From positions 2,378,501-2,442,500 of the forward strand of contig JAYMNP010000001.1 in the NCBI GenBank assembly GCA_036941025.1: DNA of 64,000 bases. The letters run 5' to 3'. The DNA comes from Lachnospiraceae bacterium JLR.KK002 (GTDB taxonomy: Bacteria; Bacillota; Clostridia; Lachnospirales; Lachnospiraceae). Below the pieces are notes generated by a model that did no database searches, was not told the DNA's origin, and saw only the letters and a list, made by a program, of their open reading frames with translations. Positions 1 to 7,075 of this stretch are shown in pieces (the stretch's first letter is position 1; each line of letters begins with the position of its first letter). Both the position numbers and the translations under genes were made by a program.

Positions 1-214
1 CATTGGAAGTCTCCCTCTGCCGCCTCACCGCCCAGCTCTTCTTATACCTCCCGGTCTTCACCGGCGCACCCGCCTTCGTCTCCCTCTTCACCGTATCCCC
101 GGCCTTCCTCACACAGTCCTTCATCACGTCCGCGGCAAGCTCCGCATACTCCGTAAGCCCCTCCATGATGACATCCGCCATCCGGTCCACAGACACCCTC
201 TGATCCTCCGACAC
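1..214 (-). CDS. HK97 gp10-like minor tail protein, N-terminal part (runs off window)
   Basis: Phage tail-assembly protein of the HK97 gp10 type. Reading from a GTG at 214 (preceded by GAGGTG at a normal distance) gives VSEDQRVSVDRMADVIMEGL and then the family hallmark 'APVKTGRYKKSW' around residues 52-63. That run of basic residues after a proline/threonine turn is typical of these proteins. Only the first 71 residues are in the window; the rest lies beyond base 1. It directly follows the head-tail adaptor, in the usual morphogenesis order (connector, adaptor, gp10, tail). Identification is by motif and order only. Confidence 0.7.
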   Translation of the reverse strand, partial: MSEDQRVSVDRMADVIMEGLTEYAELAADVMKDCVRKAGDTVKRETKAGAPVKTGRYKKSWAVRRQRETSN

Positions 215-218
215 CCAA

Positions 219-599
219 TCACCTCTTCACCAAAGAAGCCCGCAGCTTCAGCATCTTGTTCTGATACCGCACATTGTCAATAAACACAAGATCATAAACC
301 TGCCCCCGAAACAAAATCCGGTAATGCTCCGTGTCCATGCCGGCCACCTCCGAACAATACCGGATAATGAAATAGACATCCCTCTGCGCGTTCACCTGCG
401 CCGCCTCCCAATACTCCTTCCCGGAAAGACCGTTCACAAAAGCCGAACAGCAGAAATAATCCTCCCAGACCAGCACATGGTTCCCGACCTTATCATTCCC
501 CAGAGAACTTCTCTGGATCGTGACCCGCTCCTTCCACTCCCCCAGAGGATACCCCTTCCGGAAACCTCCGCCGTCCCTGCTGCCGCTGCCCCGCTCCAT
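219..599 (-). CDS. Phage head-tail adaptor (SPP1 gp16 / head-closure family)
   Basis: Small head-closure protein that joins the connector to the tail. The C-terminal two thirds carries the family pattern: 'WEDYFCCSAFVNGLSGKEYW', then 'VNAQRDVYFIIRYC', then 'YRILFRGQVYDLVFIDNVRY', a predicted beta-barrel. Length (about 126 residues) is normal. The start at 599 lies 8 bases after the connector stop but has only a weak GGCGG site. A better GGAGG sits further upstream, so the start is uncertain. The frame is also open upstream to 830, but that part is a shadow of the connector gene. It is followed by the gp10-like gene with overlapping stop and ribosome binding site. Confidence 0.75.
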   Translation of the reverse strand: MERGSGSRDGGGFRKGYPLGEWKERVTIQRSSLGNDKVGNHVLVWEDYFCCSAFVNGLSGKEYWEAAQVNAQRDVYFIIRYCSEVAGMDTEHYRILFRGQVYDLVFIDNVRYQNKMLKLRASLVKR

Positions 600-606
600 T
601 CCGCCA

Positions 607-867
607 TCAGAACACTTCCCTCCTGATACCGAACAACAGAGAGCGCAGCGTCTGTACCAGTTCCTCACGGTCCGCCTGCTCCCTGTGCTCATACAGATAA
701 GCAGTGATATACAGAACAGCAATCCGCGCCATGGGAAGATACCTTTCCAGCTCTTCCACTTCCATCCGCGCCATATCCGCGCACATACTCTCCCCAGTCT
801 CCAACAGCCCGGAAATAAACCCGTCCTCATCCCCGCTGTCCACCCGGAGATACCGCTTCGCCTTGGA
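607..867 (-). pseudogene. Phage head-tail connector (gp6-like), 5' end cut off by IS3
   Basis: The frame reads 'SKAKRYLRVDSGDEDGFISG' and then 'LLETGESMCADMARM' and 'RIAVLYITAYLYEHREQAD', ending '..LLFGIRREVF'. This is the pattern of gp6-like DNA-packaging/head-tail connector proteins, whose genes normally begin with about 5-10 residues before 'AKxYLRVD'. Here the frame runs straight into the left end of the IS3 element at about 868, so the start codon is lost. A GTG at 843 could restart translation but would drop the conserved first helix. The gene on the far side of the IS is unrelated, so DNA has been lost, not merely interrupted. Confidence 0.7.
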
Positions 868-881
868 TTGTCAACATTTTT

Positions 882-1715
882 TTAGACAACTTTTTTAAGG
901 TTGTTTTCCCTGTATTGTACCGGTGTTTGATATCCTAAAGCGGAATGTATTCTGTGATGGTTATACCAGTTCACATAATCCCATAACTTCAGTTTCAGTT
1001 CCTTCAGATCTGCAAATGTTTCATTCCATACAAATTCTGTTTTTATAATCTTAAATGTCGCTTCTGCCACCGCATTATCATAAGGGCATCCCTTATGGCT
1101 CAGGGAACGCTCTATATCAAATGCCTCCAGCAGTTCTTCGATTGTCTGGTTTTTGAATTCGTTTCCACGGTCTGTATGGAACAGGCGGATATCTGAAAGG
1201 CTTCCTTCCACACCCTGGAATGCTTCTTTTACAAGTTCTCCTGTTTTATGCTCTCCCGCACTATAACCTGTGATTTCCCGATTAAACAGGTCAACAAGTA
1301 CACATATGTAATTCCACTGCGTCCCCACTCTTACATATGTTAAATCGCTTACCACAACGTTCCTGTATTCCCTTCCCTGGAATTGGCGGTTCAGAACATT
1401 TTCTGTTTTAGATTCGTTGCAGGTGGCTTTGTGTGGCTTGAATTGTGCGGTTGTGTAATTGGAAACAAGCCCTTCCTGCTTCATGATCCGTCCGATCCTG
1501 CGTCTGGATACCTGTTTCCCTGCGTCCATCAACTCCTTCTTTATTTTGCGTGTGCCGTAATTATTGCGGCTCGCCTGAAATATTTGTGTAATTTCAGATG
1601 CAAGCTCTGATTCGTCGGATTTTTGTTTTGCTTCGTAATAATAAGTGCTTCTGTTTACCTGCAGGACGCGGCACATTGCTGATACAGAGTATTTGTGGGC
1701 ATTTGCCCTGATCAC
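882..1715 (-). CDS. IS3-family transposase OrfB (DDE integrase domain)
   Basis: Catalytic half of an IS3 transposase. An HTH_21-like N-terminus ('NNYGTRKIKKEL') precedes an rve integrase core with visible catalytic blocks: 'VVSDLTYVRV' (first D, about residue 123), 'LFHTDRGNEF' (second D, about 184) and 'DNAVAEATFKIIKTE' (catalytic E, about 219), followed by the tail motif 'YNHHRIHSALGYQTP'. Length (277) is normal. It starts at a GTG two bases after the orfA stop. IS3 elements usually make an OrfAB fusion by -1 frameshifting, so this product may be expressed mainly as a fusion. The stop codon lies inside the terminal repeat. Confidence 0.9.
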   Translation of the reverse strand: MIRANAHKYSVSAMCRVLQVNRSTYYYEAKQKSDESELASEITQIFQASRNNYGTRKIKKELMDAGKQVSRRRIGRIMKQEGLVSNYTTAQFKPHKATCNESKTENVLNRQFQGREYRNVVVSDLTYVRVGTQWNYICVLVDLFNREITGYSAGEHKTGELVKEAFQGVEGSLSDIRLFHTDRGNEFKNQTIEELLEAFDIERSLSHKGCPYDNAVAEATFKIIKTEFVWNETFADLKELKLKLWDYVNWYNHHRIHSALGYQTPVQYRENNLKKVV

Positions 1716-1717
1716 AT

Positions 1718-2014
1718 TTACTTTCGTCCCAGGATCAGCGCCGCCTGTTTTAAAATATCGTTCTCCATTTTCAGCTGCTGGTTTTCCTTACGAAGTTTCA
1801 GCAGTTCTTTCTGCTCTGGGGTGCGGTTGTCCTTTTCGTGGAAAGAGCCGGAGTTTTCCGCCTGCTTTACCCATTTGTCAGACAGGGAATGGGCAATATC
1901 GTATTCCCTGCAGATATCACATCTGCGTTTGCCAGAATGGTATAAATCTACCAGCTGCTGCTTAAATTCATCTGTATACTTACGAGGTTTTCTTTTCTGT
2001 TTTGTTTCGGTCAT
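1718..2014 (-). CDS. IS3-family transposase OrfA (helix-turn-helix)
   Basis: DNA-binding half of the IS3 transposase, 98 residues. The N-terminus 'RKYTDEFKQQLVDLYHSGKR' and following 'DICREYDIAHSLSDKWVKQA' form the HTH_Tnp_1 domain. The C-terminus is a leucine-zipper-like heptad region ('KELLKLRKENQQLKMENDIL') ending 'KQAALILGRK', the standard OrfA ending just before the frameshift region. It precedes orfB directly on the minus strand. The start has a good ribosome binding site (AAAGGAGC). Confidence 0.9.
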   Translation of the reverse strand: MTETKQKRKPRKYTDEFKQQLVDLYHSGKRRCDICREYDIAHSLSDKWVKQAENSGSFHEKDNRTPEQKELLKLRKENQQLKMENDILKQAALILGRK

Positions 2015-2085
2015 ATTGGCTGCTCCTTTGCTTATTGGTTTTATATTATATGACCTTAAAAAATCTGTCCAGTTTATTGTAACCT

Positions 2086-2168
2086 ATCCACTGATACTCT
2101 TCCTCCGTGACCTCCATCCTCACTTCCTCGTTCCCGGACCTGATGGTAACAATCCTCTTTCCAGACAT
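2086..2168 (-). pseudogene. 5' remnant of an unidentified phage gene, cut off by IS3
   Basis: From an ATG at 2168, preceded by AAAGGAACGCTTT, the frame reads MSGKRIVTIRSGNEEVRMEV then TEEEYQW and enters the IS3 right end. About 27 codons survive. The 'V.V.IG.E.VEVTEE.Y' style resembles the N-terminus of small sigma-factor-like proteins found on phages and conjugative elements, but the piece is too short to name. It lies between the IS3 and the interrupted terminator, so it is probably the gene that originally followed the zinc-ribbon genes. Confidence 0.4.
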
Positions 2169-2242
2169 AAAGCGTTCCTTTCTTTACGCCTTCGTAAAGC
2201 CAGAAACGCCGGAAGCTCTATGCGGGACAATTCCGTAAAACC

Positions 2243-2272
2243 AAAAAAGGCCGGAGTAAGCTACTTAATTCC
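2243..2272 (-). terminator. Half of a rho-independent terminator split by IS630 (other half 3550-3564)
   Basis: On the plus strand, AAAAAAGGCCGGAGTAAGCT (2243-2262) is separated by the whole IS630 from AGCTTTACTCCGGCC (3550-3564). Removing the IS and one TA copy restores, on the minus strand, a 14-bp G+C-rich stem with a short loop followed by TTTTTT. This is a classic intrinsic terminator downstream of the zinc-ribbon phage gene. The TA target lay in the loop. Confidence 0.7.
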
Positions 2273-2314
2273 TAGTGTACTGACCTGTTGATATTTAGCA
2301 TTACTACCACCTCA

Positions 2315-3000
2315 TCAAGAGGCAGCAGTAAATACAGGGTATAAGGAACTGAGCTTTATTCTGGCATCAGTAGTCCGGAACTGCCAGTTGACCTTTGCCG
2401 CCACTGTATTCCGCTCCGTTTCCCATGCGGACAGTTCTTTGCGTAACAGTCCTGTTTCAGCGATGCGGCGGCTGAGACATTGCCTGGTCATTACATTAAG
2501 CTCTATTTCTGCAATGTCCAGCCAGCTCCCATGCTTTGGCGTATAATGTATCTCCAATTTTTTTATGATGCGTCTTGCTTCTTCAGGCGGATACCGTTTG
2601 TACAGGGAAGCTGCTTTATGTGTGTTCAGATTATCCATCACAAGGACGATCTTCTCGGCATCAGGGTACATGATGTCCACCAGATACCTGATTTCCTCTG
2701 CCCAGTCGACGGCTGTACGGTGTTCCCGGACACTCACATGGTGCATCCCTCCGAGCGGTTCCACGAAGGCAAAGATGCTGACCGTACCATTGCGGACATA
2801 TTCCGAATCGGTTTTCCGGTCACTTCCGGGAATCATTGGCAAAGGCTCCCTGGACTCTCCCAAAAGCTGATATGGTTTTTCGTCCATACACACAACCGGA
2901 CGATTTTCATCATAGGGGCGTTCGTAAACATCAGGGATATCCTCCATGCAGGCTATGAATTCCGGGTCTTCTTTTGACGGGATGCACCAGTAGTCGTTTT
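2315..3000 (-). CDS. IS630 transposase, C-terminal DDE part (frameshift product)
   Basis: DDE catalytic domain of an IS630 transposase. The frame reads 'DYWCIPSKEDPEFIACMEDI', then 'RPVVCMDEKPYQLLGE' (first D), 'KIVLVMDNLNTH' (second D) and 'HYTPKHGSWLDIAEIE' (catalytic E region), all family hallmarks. The conserved stretch from 'DYWCIP' begins before the first ATG of this frame (2947). It joins the upstream frame at a run of five As (2997-3001 on the complement), so expression as a fusion is more likely than from its own start. About 230 residues in this frame. Confidence 0.85.
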
Positions 3001-3462
3001 TGTGAGGTCGAAGTTTGTTTTTTTTAGGGCATTGCGGATTGCCTCCCTGCCCACAGGGGTTTCCAGAACCACTTTGGATTTTTCCTCAAGCAGACGGATT
3101 GTCCACCGGGAGTGCCCTTCTGGAACGGGGCCGCAGGCAAGTTCAATCAGCCGGGCCTCTGTACGCCCGTCAACCTTGCGCCTTGCATTATCTGAATTTA
3201 TGTTCCTTTTAAATTCAGTAACTGCGTCAATGCCGCCATTGATGTATTTCGTCACAGTATTGGTGACGGTTGCCATACAGACACCATTGGACTTTGCGCT
3301 TTGTTCATGAGTTAAAACTTTTCCATGCGCCTCGTCCAGATCAAGAATAACCTGGCATCTGCTGCGGATAGTTTTTGAAGTTTCCTTCTTACGGATAACA
3401 GATTTCAACTTTCTAAATTCTTCTTCTGTGAGATGGATATTATACTTTTTAGGTCTTGCCAT
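2953..3462 (-). CDS. IS630 transposase, N-terminal DNA-binding part
   Basis: N-terminal half of the IS630 transposase, starting MARPKKYNIHLTEEEFRKLK. It contains paired helix-turn-helix segments ('CQVILDLDEAHGKVLTHEQS' and 'GVCMATVTNTVTKYINGGID') and the winged-helix linker 'RRKVDGRTEARLIELACGP'. In frame it ends shortly after 'NFDLTK' with an unrelated tail. A -1 slip at ACAAAAAC continues it as 'DLTKNDYWCIP', the expected DDE domain. I start it at the ATG at 3462 with the family N-terminus 'MARPKKY'; an ATG nine bases upstream is possible. Confidence 0.88.
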   Translation of the reverse strand: MARPKKYNIHLTEEEFRKLKSVIRKKETSKTIRSRCQVILDLDEAHGKVLTHEQSAKSNGVCMATVTNTVTKYINGGIDAVTEFKRNINSDNARRKVDGRTEARLIELACGPVPEGHSRWTIRLLEEKSKVVLETPVGREAIRNALKKTNFDLTKTTTGASRQKKTRNS

Positions 3463-3616
3463 AGGAATCACCGCCGTTTCTTTTATTATATATCAAAACA
3501 GCTGTGGTTACCAGAATTATTTGATTAAATATCAACAGGTCAGTACACTAGCTTTACTCCGGCCATTCGGTGACTCGACACTATGCGGTCCCACTCGCTC
3601 GGTCGTAAAAATACAT

Positions 3617-3769
3617 TCAGTTCCTCAATCCTGCACGGGCTGGCAGCACAATCCTCACAATCTTCCCGCAATGCGGACACCGCAGTTCAAAAGCAACCTC
3701 ATATGCCCGGTCCCGCCTCACGTCCAGGAGCCTCCTGCCGCACAGCGGACAGACCTTCTTTTCCCCCAC
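3617..3769 (-). CDS. Com-like small zinc-ribbon phage protein
   Basis: A 50-residue protein beginning VGEKKVCPLCGRRLLDVRRD at a GTG with AGGAGG seven bases before it. Two CxxC pairs, 'CPLCGRRL' and 'CPHCGKIV', form a zinc ribbon of the Mu Com type, small proteins found in phage late-regulation or packaging regions. An in-frame upstream ATG at 3841 would add 24 residues without family resemblance, so I prefer the GTG. A short overlapping frame, reading '..RIEELNVFLRPSEWDRIV' towards the split terminator, might be a further tiny gene but is unsupported. Confidence 0.6.
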   Translation of the reverse strand: MGEKKVCPLCGRRLLDVRRDRAYEVAFELRCPHCGKIVRIVLPARAGLRN

Positions 3770-3927
3770 GCCGCCTCCTTTCCTGCCACTGCAGGGACAG
3801 CGGCACGGCATCCATGCCATAATTTTCCATGCATAATCCAAGTATTCCCCATTCCCCGCAGGATAAACACCGCCACACCAAAAAAAGACGGCCCCCGCAC
3901 CCTCGCAGAAGCCGTCCGCCTATGTAC

Positions 3928-4089
3928 CTATCTCTTCTTTTGCTTTTTCTTCTCACTCTTTGGTTCCCAGTACACCGTAACAATATGATTGCAGTTCGGG
4001 CACCTGGTCTGTGCCTCCACTGGCTTCGGGGATCTGGTGCAGATATCCATGATACGCTTTCCGCACCTTGGGCATTTCAGTCTCTCCAT
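3928..4089 (-). CDS. Second Com-like small zinc-ribbon protein
   Basis: A 53-residue protein, MERLKCPRCGKRIMDICTRS, then 'TRCPNCNHIVTVYWEPK' and a lysine-rich tail. The two CxxC knuckles 19 residues apart match the Com-type zinc ribbon. The ATG at 4089 has GGAGGTGGACATGA upstream; an alternative ATG four bases earlier is out of frame. It lies upstream of the first zinc-ribbon gene on the same strand. Function is not known beyond probable zinc and nucleic-acid binding. Confidence 0.6.
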   Translation of the reverse strand: MERLKCPRCGKRIMDICTRSPKPVEAQTRCPNCNHIVTVYWEPKSEKKKQKKR

Positions 4090-4093
4090 TCAT

Positions 4094-4585
4094 GTCCACC
4101 TCCTCGTATACAGCCCCGGTTCCTGGCTGCCGGGGCTCTAACCTGGCGATTGTCTCATTGTCTACCTCCTGTCAAATTTCTATCAACACTTCCCCTTTAG
4201 GAAAGCCTTCTTCCTCATGTGCCTCTGTCTATCTCTTCCGTTCTATCACAAACACGTCCACATTTCCACGAAACACACCGCCGCGCCAGACAGCACGCTC
4301 TCAAAAAGCCCCTGCCTTGACTACGCAGGCCCGTGATATCCCTGCCCATCCCTCCTTCCAGCGCATAATCTATACGGACTCAATCCCGCCCAGGCCGACA
4401 CGTCAAAATTACCAACCACAGCCCTTCCACATGTCCATGCTTATTTCTACTTTCTTCTGTTACACACTTTTTCCTACGTTTTATCCAGTATATCACAAAA
4501 CCGTACAGATTCCATCAAATTCCGAACAATCCCTCAACATTTTATTTCATAATATTTGCTGCTCTATCGCAGCGAATTTTATATT
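4094..4585. other. No gene recognised
   Basis: About 490 bases between the zinc-ribbon gene and the XRE promoter. Open frames here have no recognisable protein and poor starts. A short frame with GGAGG near 4170 stops after six codons. The region probably holds leader sequence for the minus-strand phage genes and a junction between prophage and restriction island, but I see no repeat or attachment site to mark it. Confidence 0.4.
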
Positions 4586-4589
4586 TTTG

Positions 4590-4618
4590 TTGCATTTACG
4601 CAGCAGATGTGCTATACT
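4590..4618 (+). promoter_or_regulatory. Sigma-A promoter of the XRE-methyltransferase operon
   Basis: TTGCAT (4590-4595), 17-base spacer, TATACT (4613-4618), 21 bases before the XRE start. GCAGC-type motifs occur around it (GCTGC and GCAGC near 4559-4575, CGCAGC at 4599-4604) and could be binding sites for the XRE protein, as in autoregulated restriction systems; that part is inference. Confidence 0.55.
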
Positions 4619-4638
4619 TCCAAAATAGAGGTGATGAT

Positions 4639-4998
4639 ATGGCAGAAACGCTTGGACAATATCTGAGGGCAATAAGAGAACAAAATAAATTAAGCACAAG
4701 AGACGTGGAAAAAGAGACCGGCATAACAACTTCACAGTTAAGCCGCCTGGAATGCAGCCACACCCGCAACCCGTCTCCCATCGCTTTAAAAAAACTGGCC
4801 TTATTATATAACATAAAACTGATTGACCTATTTCAGAAAGCCGGTTATCTTGATTCCAAAGATGTAGATTCTTACATGGAATCCTGCTTCAAAGGCATTG
4901 AAAAACTAGACCAGGAAGACAAGAAACAGATACAGAGCCAAATTGACTATTTGATTTTTCAGCATGACAAAGAAAGAGAGGGCAGAAATGATTTATAG
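4639..4998 (+). CDS. XRE-family regulator (candidate controller of the restriction system)
   Basis: A 119-residue Cro/CI-type DNA-binding protein. HTH_3 domain at residues 1-65: 'LGQYLRAIREQNKLSTRDVE' then 'TGITTSQLSRLECSHTRNPS' and 'LKKLALLYNI'. The C-terminal half ('GIEKLDQEDKKQIQSQIDYL') is helical, probably for dimerisation. Start chosen at ATG 4639 because GAGGTGATGAT precedes it. It overlaps the methyltransferase start by 11 bases, so the two are translationally coupled, as for controller proteins of restriction-modification systems. Its promoter is immediately upstream. A role in delaying nuclease expression is inference. Confidence 0.85.
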   Translation: MAETLGQYLRAIREQNKLSTRDVEKETGITTSQLSRLECSHTRNPSPIALKKLALLYNIKLIDLFQKAGYLDSKDVDSYMESCFKGIEKLDQEDKKQIQSQIDYLIFQHDKEREGRNDL

Positions 4999-6052
4999 AT
5001 TAGGAGAACTATTCTGCGGCCCCGGCGGGATTGCGTGGGGAGCCCTTAACGCCGATATCGGAGACGATAACTACAAGATTGTCCACCAATGGGCAAACGA
5101 CTACGACAAAGACACCTGCGAAACATACCGGCATAACATCTGCCGCGACGATCCCAAAAGCGTATACCACAAAGACATCCGTGAATTTAATCTGGAAAAC
5201 CTGCCGGAAATCGACGCTCTGGCTTTCGGTTTCCCATGCAATGATTACAGTGTTGTCGGTGAGCAAAAAGGCATGGACGGCGTTTTCGGCCCCTTGTATT
5301 CCTACGGTGTAAAAGTTTTAAACCTGTACAACCCTATATGGTTCGTAGCAGAAAATGTAGGCGGCCTCCGAAATGCCAATGACGGAAAAGCCTTTACCAA
5401 AATCATTGACGAACTGAAAAATGCAGGAACCCACGGCGGATACAATGTAGTTCCACATTTATATAAATTTGAGGAATACGGAATCCCCCAGGCCCGCCAT
5501 AGGATTATCATAGTAGGCATCCGGAAAGATATTGATGTCACATACCATGTCCCTTCCCCGGAACCATATGCAGACATTGACAATACCTGCCGGAAAGCAA
5601 TAGAAGACCCGCCTATCCCGGCAGATGCCTTTAATAACGAACTGACAAAACAGTCCAAAACCGTCATTGAACGGCTGGATCACATCCTTCCCGGCCAGAA
5701 TGCCTTTACCGCAGACCTGCCCGACAAACTGAAACTGAATGTCCACGGCGCGAAAATCAGCCAGATATACAAACGCCTGGACCCTGACAAACCCGCATAT
5801 ACCGTCACTGGAAGCGGCGGCGGCGGAACCCATATTTACCATTGGAAAGAATCCAGAGCCCTGACAAACCGGGAACGCGCCCGCCTGCAGACCTTCCCCG
5901 ATACCTATAAATTTATCGGAAGCAAAGAAAGTGTCCGAAAGCAGATCGGCATGGCCGTTCCATGTAAAGGGGCAAAAATCATATTTGAAGCCATCCTGAA
6001 AAGTTTCGCCGGCATCGAATACCCCAGCATCGAACCAAACATCAATGAATGA
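4988..6052 (+). CDS. C5-cytosine DNA methyltransferase
   Basis: Modification enzyme transferring methyl from AdoMet to cytosine C5. Motif I 'ELFCGPGG' (residues 7-14), motif IV 'FGFPCNDYS' with catalytic Cys about 84, motif VI 'VAENVGG', motif VIII 'QARHRIIIVG', motif IX region 'KPAYTVTGSGGG', motif X 'GMAVP'. 354 residues from the ATG at 4988, which has GAGAGGGCAGAA upstream; an ATG at 4964 would add eight residues. Motif IV reads FPCNDYS where most family members have PPCQxFS, a variation seen in some clostridial members. The target-recognition region lies between VIII and IX (about 195-270). It should protect the host from the PLD/Z1 nuclease encoded convergently. Confidence 0.93.
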   Translation: MIYRLGELFCGPGGIAWGALNADIGDDNYKIVHQWANDYDKDTCETYRHNICRDDPKSVYHKDIREFNLENLPEIDALAFGFPCNDYSVVGEQKGMDGVFGPLYSYGVKVLNLYNPIWFVAENVGGLRNANDGKAFTKIIDELKNAGTHGGYNVVPHLYKFEEYGIPQARHRIIIVGIRKDIDVTYHVPSPEPYADIDNTCRKAIEDPPIPADAFNNELTKQSKTVIERLDHILPGQNAFTADLPDKLKLNVHGAKISQIYKRLDPDKPAYTVTGSGGGGTHIYHWKESRALTNRERARLQTFPDTYKFIGSKESVRKQIGMAVPCKGAKIIFEAILKSFAGIEYPSIEPNINE

Positions 6053-6057
6053 CCTTA

Positions 6058-6091
6058 TAGTAAAACCGGAGCTTCGGCCCCGGTTTTACTA
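6058..6091. terminator. Bidirectional terminator between methyltransferase and PLD gene
   Basis: TAGTAAAACCGG (6058-6069) and its exact complement CCGGTTTTACTA (6080-6091) form a 12-bp stem with a G+C-rich loop. A and T runs at the stem sides allow termination in both directions. The right arm contains the PLD stop codon (6089-6091), so the two convergent genes share one structure. Confidence 0.75.
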
Positions 6092-7045
6092 CACAGAAAA
6101 ATCCATATAATACTGCTCATCATCCAGCTTATAAAACGTAACATCTGTACGTCCATACGCCTCCAGATCGCTCTTCCAAATATAAGCGCCATTCGCCAGC
6201 CCCAGCCGGTTCCTGAAATACTCCCCAAGCTGTGCATTACTAAGCGGCGTTGTAATCGCCTTATTCCCCTGCTGTTCCACCCTCAATATCAGCTGATGTC
6301 CGTCATCCGTAACCACCGTAAAATGCTGTTTGTTCAACGGGAAAAAGCCTGTCCGGACCATCGGCGCAGGAAGCGGTATGTACGCCTCATTCTTATTCCG
6401 CCTGCTTCTCTGCCCCCAGTTCAGCCCCGATTTCGTCCCCACTTCCCCATTCTCTGAAAGCAGGGAAAGCGTTATCGTTTCTATATTTTCACCCGACAAG
6501 CTGCCGACCGGCTTATTTTCCATATCCAAAACGCTGTGCGTGGGATACAGCACAACATATTCCTCAACTTCGGCATGATTGCAGAATATCGTATCATTTT
6601 CTATGCTGCAGTAATACCGGTACGCTTCCAACGCATCACACTCCACCATATATTCCCTGCGCTTTTCTCCAAATGCACTCTGCGTAAAATTTGCCGAACC
6701 CGCAAACGCCACAACCGGCTCATCCCCTTTCAGCCAGACATACACCTTCGCATGTACCGGCGCAGAATCATACACATAACTGCATTGATAATGCGCCACC
6801 TCCTGGGGCATCCGCTCCTTCTGCAGCTCCTTAAATCCCTCATGGACAGCAATACTGAGACCGTCAAAAGGAACCATCCCCACAATCAAAGAGATGTCAA
6901 TAGGCCCCGATTTAAACTCCTTCAAATTCTTTATCAGCCACGAAGCCATATTCGGCGTTGCATACCCCGACAAAATGCACAGCCTGTCCGCCCCCGTGCG
7001 GAGCGGTTCAAACAATACCCTTCTCGCCAGCTCTGAATACTTCAT
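6089..7045 (-). CDS. PLD-family restriction endonuclease subunit (NgoFVII/NgoAVII-R-like), copy 1
   Basis: 318 residues. The N-terminal half is a phospholipase-D-fold nuclease with a single HKD-type motif: H98-A-K100, then 'FAGSANFTQSAF' (GSxN at 116-119). These enzymes act as dimers with one motif per subunit and cut DNA without metal. The C-terminal part (about 225-318, 'FTVVTDDGHQLILRV..') resembles the B3-like DNA-recognition domain attached to R.NgoAVII and R.CglI. It is the last gene of the minus-strand nuclease operon, 31 bases after the Z1 ATPase. Start ATG at 7045 with GGAAGGTG upstream. It differs clearly from the second PLD gene, so this is not a recent duplication. Confidence 0.85.
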   Translation of the reverse strand: MKYSELARRVLFEPLRTGADRLCILSGYATPNMASWLIKNLKEFKSGPIDISLIVGMVPFDGLSIAVHEGFKELQKERMPQEVAHYQCSYVYDSAPVHAKVYVWLKGDEPVVAFAGSANFTQSAFGEKRREYMVECDALEAYRYYCSIENDTIFCNHAEVEEYVVLYPTHSVLDMENKPVGSLSGENIETITLSLLSENGEVGTKSGLNWGQRSRRNKNEAYIPLPAPMVRTGFFPLNKQHFTVVTDDGHQLILRVEQQGNKAITTPLSNAQLGEYFRNRLGLANGAYIWKSDLEAYGRTDVTFYKLDDEQYYMDFSV

Positions 7046-7075
7046 GACACCTTCCTTTCAAACATAACAGCTCCC

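Larger units (their letters stand above)
868..2085 (-). mobile_element. IS3-family insertion sequence
   Basis: About 1.2 kb element with the two-gene orfA/orfB layout of IS3. The ends share an imperfect inverted repeat whose best-conserved part is 'GACA..TTTTTTAAGG' (about 884-900 on the left; complement at about 2053-2069 on the right). I find no matching 3-4 bp direct duplication in the flanks. Left-flank sequence belongs to a head-tail connector gene and right-flank sequence to a different gene, which suggests a deletion associated with the element. Exact ends are uncertain by a few bases. Confidence 0.8.
2275..3548 (-). mobile_element. IS630-family insertion sequence, perfect ends and TA target duplication
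   Basis: The element is bounded by perfect 23-bp inverted repeats beginning GTGTACTGACCTGTTGATAT (2275-2297) with the exact complement at 3526-3548. Each end is flanked by TA (2273-2274 and 3549-3550), the target duplication of the IS630/Tc1-mariner superfamily. Length is 1,274 bp. It carries a two-frame transposase joined by a probable -1 frameshift. Intact ends suggest a recent insertion. Confidence 0.92.

Noticed and set aside
866..2090. Target-site duplication of the IS3 element
   Set aside because: Flanks read GGAT and TATC around the best end positions; no 3-4 bp direct repeat fits.
3699..3983. Minus-strand 94-residue frame overlapping the zinc-ribbon gene
   Set aside because: Arg/Gly-rich shadow of the zinc-ribbon region in another frame, without a plausible start; one short piece (MENYGMDAVPLSLQWQERRR) may be real but cannot be supported.
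4068..4628. Plus-strand 186-residue open frame
   Set aside because: It has no ribosome binding site, is opposite a good zinc-ribbon gene and its sequence is low-complexity and unlike any protein.
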